A stretch of DNA of 64,000 nt from Steromphala cineraria. Lineage: Eukaryota; Mollusca; Gastropoda; Trochida; Trochidae. Below the pieces are notes generated by a model. It did not search any database. It was given only the letters and a program-made list of their open reading frames with translations, and was not told the origin of the DNA. The stretch lies in NCBI GenBank assembly GCA_916613615.1, contig OU744732.1:52615727-52679726 (forward strand), in the 5' to 3' direction. Position numbers and translations under genes: made by a program. Shown here piece after piece: positions 59,131 to 64,000 of this stretch (its first letter is position 1; every line of letters starts with the position of its first letter).

Positions 59131-60200
59131 ATTATGCAATTGAGGGTATGAAAAAAAATAAAAATAATGACTCAAAACGTTAATTGGCTATATCAGTGGT
59201 TTGACAATAATGTAGTTGAACGCTATCCCTGTTCTAGAATCACTGACATTTGGTATCATACAAAGATTTCGAAATTTAACAGTGTTGACATTCTCGGGTA
59301 AACACAACCCACAACATCTGAAATTAATACGCAGCAATATCCTAAAAGAAATAAAACGTTACCAGAGATATCATTACATATTAAAAATACGATATCAGTG
59401 CTATTATTAGAGCTGTTATACAGAATGCTTCTAAGAATCTCTTGTCGTCACCATTGGCAACGGAAAGCTAGCACGAGAAATTGCTATTGACAACTGTCTC
59501 ATGAAACCCGCACTGAAGTAAACAATACAACATGTTTGAGTTAATTATTGCCACGTGCACGGATTGCACGGGATTTTCGTCTTTTTAGTGATTGTACATG
59601 GAGTTGGCGCCATTTCAGACGTTTGCAATGTTTATGGTAGAATTATATTGCAGAACATTATTTATCAAATTAATTAGATTTCGTGCTTCGTTTTATTGGA
59701 TGTGCCTACGTTAATTAATGTTGGGAAAATCTGTCGTTCGCAGTAAATTGTAAGATAATTCATTTCAGGACGTATAATTAAATGCAGTTAATGTTTTGAT
59801 AGGGAGATTTGTTTGTGTTTCACTATTCCGTTGGACTTGAATTTCAAATATGTGAAAAAATTGTCAACAATCGGAATTTATTACCTTACTATGCTCACAA
59901 GCTTTATTCAAACATTTTTAATCACATCATAATGTTTTTGAGAATACGTTAAATGTCACTTATCATCAATTCAATTCAATCTAATAATTCAATAAATTTC
60001 TTCTTATATTTTATACTTTCCTATTATTTTGATAAGCTGCATGAACAAATGCTTAGGCTTATCTAAAATATAGTCAATGATCCCGGAGAAAACACAGCTT
60101 TTACATTATTGAGTATTCACTGAACAATTAGAGGTCTTAAAGAGATACAGAGTATTTGTTTGAGTCACTATGTCAAACGAATAGTAAGGGTCGTTCGAAC
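59131..60200. other. nothing recognised
   Basis: AT-rich; no supported feature. Confidence 0.5.
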
Positions 60201-60201
60201 A

Positions 60202-60551
60202 TTTTAAAGGGACAGTAGCATGTTTTTTGAAAATCTTTCACTGATAATTGTAGGTTAATGCTATATGTATTATTTTGATAATGTCAAAAATCCCATTACA
60301 TAAACCAATCATCCATAATCAGAGAACAAATTATAAAGATTCAAATAAAGTTCATTGTCAACCATATCTGTGTGAACACCTTTTATTTATTTTGTGTAAG
60401 AAAAGGGAATCGTATGGCTAAATTTTACATTATATATTTGATTAATTGCTGCTTCAAACAGTTTAAATACATTGTCTTTCAGTTTGAACCATTTATTTTC
60501 ATTTTCCTGGCATCACCTTATATCCCCCTTAAAACGTGCTACTGCCCCTTT
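60202..60551 (+). mobile_element. MITE family M1, full-length but diverged
   Basis: TTTAAAGGGACAGTAGCATG to CGTGCTACTGCCCCTTTGA, about 350 bp. The last TTAA is changed to TTGA, and the GGCGGCC block is eroded to CAACCATATCTGTG, so this is an older copy. Confidence 0.88.
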
Positions 60552-63330
60552 GATGTTAGATACAGCAATCGCAGAGACCGATAAGGTTGGTAAAGCCAAA
60601 TAGGTGACGTCACTAATAAACCTCTACATTAGACGTATAATATCAACTTGTAATATCTCGATTATGGTTGAGATCAGATAAATATCATTTATCAGGTACA
60701 TGTAGTTGAAAAGACATACGTGAACTACTACTGATTACAAAACAAACATATTTCGAAACAATTTAAAAATCCTCAAACGTTTCATATTCACAAACTTTCC
60801 TAAAAGTGGTTTTGTTAACTAAAACAACTAATATTACCTGCGTAAAATGACAAGGCAGCGTCAACGCTGCTTTTCAAATTTCTTGAAACAGAGAGCAATT
60901 CACAAATATAATCGCTGTATCGCTGAAACTCTGCATTGCTGAATTACTTACCTAGTGTAGTTCATCGGAGAGAATTGTGACTCCTATTGCCTAGAACACT
61001 GGAATTCTACGTGCACAAGATAATTAAATAGCACTGCCATAATAACATGTCACTAATTCCGACTCCAATGCATGTAAGGGATATCGCAGGGTGGGTTACT
61101 TAGTCCGTTGCTTTCTATGGTAATGGATTCTGTATCTGCAGAGAGTAATCTTACATCGATTAAGACTATGTATAGGATTGCAGAGATCACAGGAGATGCG
61201 GGTAAGTTCAATTAGAACATGCCATTTTGTGGAACATTAATCTTCTGTCTGGGTAATATTAATCCTCTTTGAGGGTGTTATTTGTGTGAGCTACATGTAC
61301 GGTAATCTTATGCCTTATTCTGTGACCATGATGATGATGATGATGATGATGATACACAGGTACCTAATTACTCATGTTGTTTTGAAATGAGACTATACCC
61401 TCGAATACAATGTACAATTTGTGTATAAAAGGTAGATGGATGAATATACTCACAGTATATATGTTTGTTTGATAAAATATCAGTTCATAAAACCAGATTT
61501 CATTTTCTTCTTAGATTTTATTCCTAACACCCTGCTTGAAATGTTTTTAATGAATCTTTATGAAGTCTGAACATATGAAAACATCTATACACTGTTATGT
61601 GATCACGAATCATTTCTATTTCCAGAATAATTTCACATTAACACATTCAAAAACTGTCTAATTTCCATAATAAGTTCAAATTCTCAGAATAAAATCCTTA
61701 CGTTCTGTTTAAAACAATTACATAAAAAGTCGCACATTCTGCAGTCTGAAAATCTCAAGGCTTTTCAAATACGACGTATTTAATCACAAGAAAAAAGACC
61801 GCTGAATCTTATTAAACTCGATCATAGCTAACGTACCCTAATAGATGTAACTCGCAATAAAGTCAAATCTTTTCCGGAATATGATACCTTGTACGTAAAG
61901 GATAGAATTAAGATGAGGTTATTTATCTTCATAAACCTGATCAGTTTATTTCCGGGTTCAAAGAGAAGGAATTAGATACGTTTAATAGAAGTTGCTCTCG
62001 TTTTCTAACCGGTTAATGAAAACTTATGACAAGGTTGGACGAAGCTGAGCAACTGAAATAGATGGAAGTCGGGCGCTATAGACATATATCGTTATTTTCA
62101 TTATTTAATACAAGCTGTATGAAAGACGTAAGTAACAATCAATGCCATGTGGTTAAACAGGAACATATTAAATCTGTGACAGAACAGTTATCTATAATCA
62201 ACATTACATATAAAATTGATTCGCATGTTTCATATGCTGTCATTCAGTCTCGAGGCTTAATATGCAACTAGGAATATTTCTGACATTTGCAATATTATGC
62301 TGGCTCAGAACAGTTGATTAAGTGTCTGCATGAACAGAGAAATTGAAGACTTCCGTTGCAGGAACTTGAATTAAATCAATTCATCCTATACCCCCTTTAG
62401 CTATCAAATCAGTTTCAGTTCAAACACGGACAGAAATATTTAATGGAACGTTTGATCCGAATTTACATAATTCACATTTTAATTCATAAATGTATTTCTT
62501 TTGTATACGATCAATCATTTATTTGAACCATGATTAAGAACATTTTATAAAAATGTATAATCAGAACCATCAACTCGACATCATGGGTTGGTACGTTTGA
62601 TCATTAGAACATAATGTACCATATACCACACATTATTAGATATTCTGATTATTTTAAATACCAATATTTCATCATGAGTTGTAATATCTTCATAATCTAC
62701 AACATAACAGGTATACATATGCCTTATCTTGTGATGTTGATGTTAAGTTACTGTTGTCACATGTGCCTAATTGGTTTTACCTTTTGTCACTTTAATAAAT
62801 TTAAACCAATCACATCATCACACCAAGGTAAATCACATATAGAAACAATATGTATTGTCAAAACATTCATGCCCTTTGCAAGATTTACATTATTGAACCT
62901 GTTGCCAGAGATACAGTATTTCTTGAAGAGTGGTTATTGACGTTACAACACATCATTACGACTGTGAACCACATAATCATAACTAGTCACCATTTATTTT
63001 CACATGATATTATAAAACATAATGCTTAGCCACTTACATTTATGAGCTAGCACAAAATAAGGTCATGTTTCACCATATACCGCCATATAACAAACTATGA
63101 GTAAATGTAAATCTCTTGAATGTAATCGTAACATCAAGTTTCACCATATAATATCGAAGTTATAACATGTTATAAGTTACAGTAGATATTTACAATGTAC
63201 AACATAAAACAATTGTTTACAATAAACCAACATGAGCTGTCAGACACATGATAATTCATGTAGATCCTTACTAAAATATCAATTCATACAAAACATATTT
63301 TCTTTAGAGGGTAAAGCAAAACGTTACTCA
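60552..63330. other. unique-looking AT-rich DNA with one (GAT)n microsatellite
   Basis: No supported gene. A short (ATG)n/(GAT)n run of about 26 bp is at 61327-61352. A 108-codon frame at 62614-62940 has scattered Cys and His but no recognisable domain or splice context. Confidence 0.5.
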
Positions 63331-63335
63331 ACCCG

Positions 63336-63535
63336 ATTACCCGTAGTCGTAGAATCACATTTTACGATCTTACAGAAACCTGCATGCGACCATTTTGTTG
63401 TGAACACCTTAACTTTAGATCATTTAATTTGAATCAGGGAAATGGATTCGCCTAGCTTTATCGCAATTGATATGTTAACTGAATAATTCCTTAAATTGAT
63501 ATTAAATGTTGTCTTTTAATTGGTAACAACCGTTT
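63336..63535 (+). mobile_element. MITE family M1, ancient degenerate copy
   Basis: The internal words can still be followed in order (CCCGTAGTCGTAGAATCAC, GCATGCGACCATTTTGTTGT, GAACACCTTAAC, GGATTCGCCTAGCTTTA), but both inverted ends are gone. This is the most diverged of the fourteen copies. Confidence 0.6.
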
Positions 63536-63725
63536 TCCATTTCGTGAGAATTCTTGAATTGATAATAACTGTTGTCTTGTAATTACCAACAACTGTTCTC
63601 ATATCGTGAGAATCCTTGATGATATCGATAATTACTGTTGTATTGTGTTTTCAATATCGTGAGAATCCTAGAGTTGATAATAATTAATGTTGTTTTGTAA
63701 TTTCGAGAGAATCCTTTAATTCAAA
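63536..63725. repeat. imperfect tandem repeat, three to four units of 50-60 bp
   Basis: TATCGTGAGAATCCT and TTGATAATAACTGTTGT recur at about 63543, 63605, 63658 and 63704, with variable spacing and much divergence. Confidence 0.65.
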
Positions 63726-64000
63726 AGCAAAACGTACCAGAGAGCCTTACTGATGCGCGTTTCATTAATGACCGGTTTGCACTAAGAGAGACAGTGGACA
63801 TATTAGATACCAAAGGCAATTAAGTCCTACTCGGTTTTCATTTATATTTCTCATTTCTTCACAATTTATGAGAAAATTCTGGTTCATTGAGAACAGTAGC
63901 TATCGGTTTTAAATGTCAGAATAACGTGAAAGGAGACACTTTCTGTTCCAAATACAATTAAAGTACTTTGTGCGTTTAATAACATCATAGTTCATAACAA

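Noticed and set aside
62614..62940. 108-codon frame with several Cys and His residues
   Set aside because: The Cys/His spacing matches no zinc-binding pattern, and no exon borders or neighbouring exons were found.

Overview
This is eukaryotic DNA, most likely from a lophotrochozoan invertebrate and probably a bivalve mollusc. It is AT-rich and gene-poor, with a split voltage-gated potassium channel gene, GT/AG introns, decayed Tc1/mariner and LINE copies, many short inverted-repeat elements, foldback palindromes and large tandem arrays. The species assignment is inference from this style of genome, not from a marker gene.

Layout. 1-5400: a 52-bp minisatellite, two near-perfect palindromes, a dispersed repeat, one TTAA-flanked MITE and a 34-bp minisatellite. 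5678-9738: a three-exon gene for a Kv channel of the Shab/Shaw (Kv2/Kv3) class, all exons joined in phase 0. It keeps the zinc-binding T1 motif and the pore signature but has an unusual S4 and S6, and its second intron is packed with foldback elements. 10-17 kb: a 162-bp repeat, a SINE-like repeat, a 5'-truncated LINE with an intact RNase H domain, and a nearly complete Tc1-like transposon whose second catalytic Asp is Asn. 20.85-24.7 kb: a promoter-like segment and a short first coding exon with a good splice donor; two downstream exons could complete a small protein. 24.7-30 kb: very AT-rich, almost featureless. 30.1-39.9 kb: two large tandem arrays, one of 21-23-bp units and a 7.7-kb one of 36-bp units with a roughly 1-kb higher-order repeat. 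45.9-46.5 kb: a minus-strand gene for a small type I membrane protein with one fibronectin-III-like domain. 48-59 kb: a decayed Tc1 relic, several MITE families, a 1-kb CpG-rich TTAA element full of ACGTG/GCGTG words, and a large palindrome. 59-64 kb: mostly unique AT-rich DNA with two more MITE copies.

Three genes can be argued for: the Kv channel (strong), the FN3-like membrane protein (good) and the 20.9-kb small gene (tentative). They show no sign of acting together, as expected for animal intergenic distances. The dominant theme is repeat biology. One TTAA-ended MITE family appears 14 times in 64 kb, and at least four other non-autonomous or foldback families are present.
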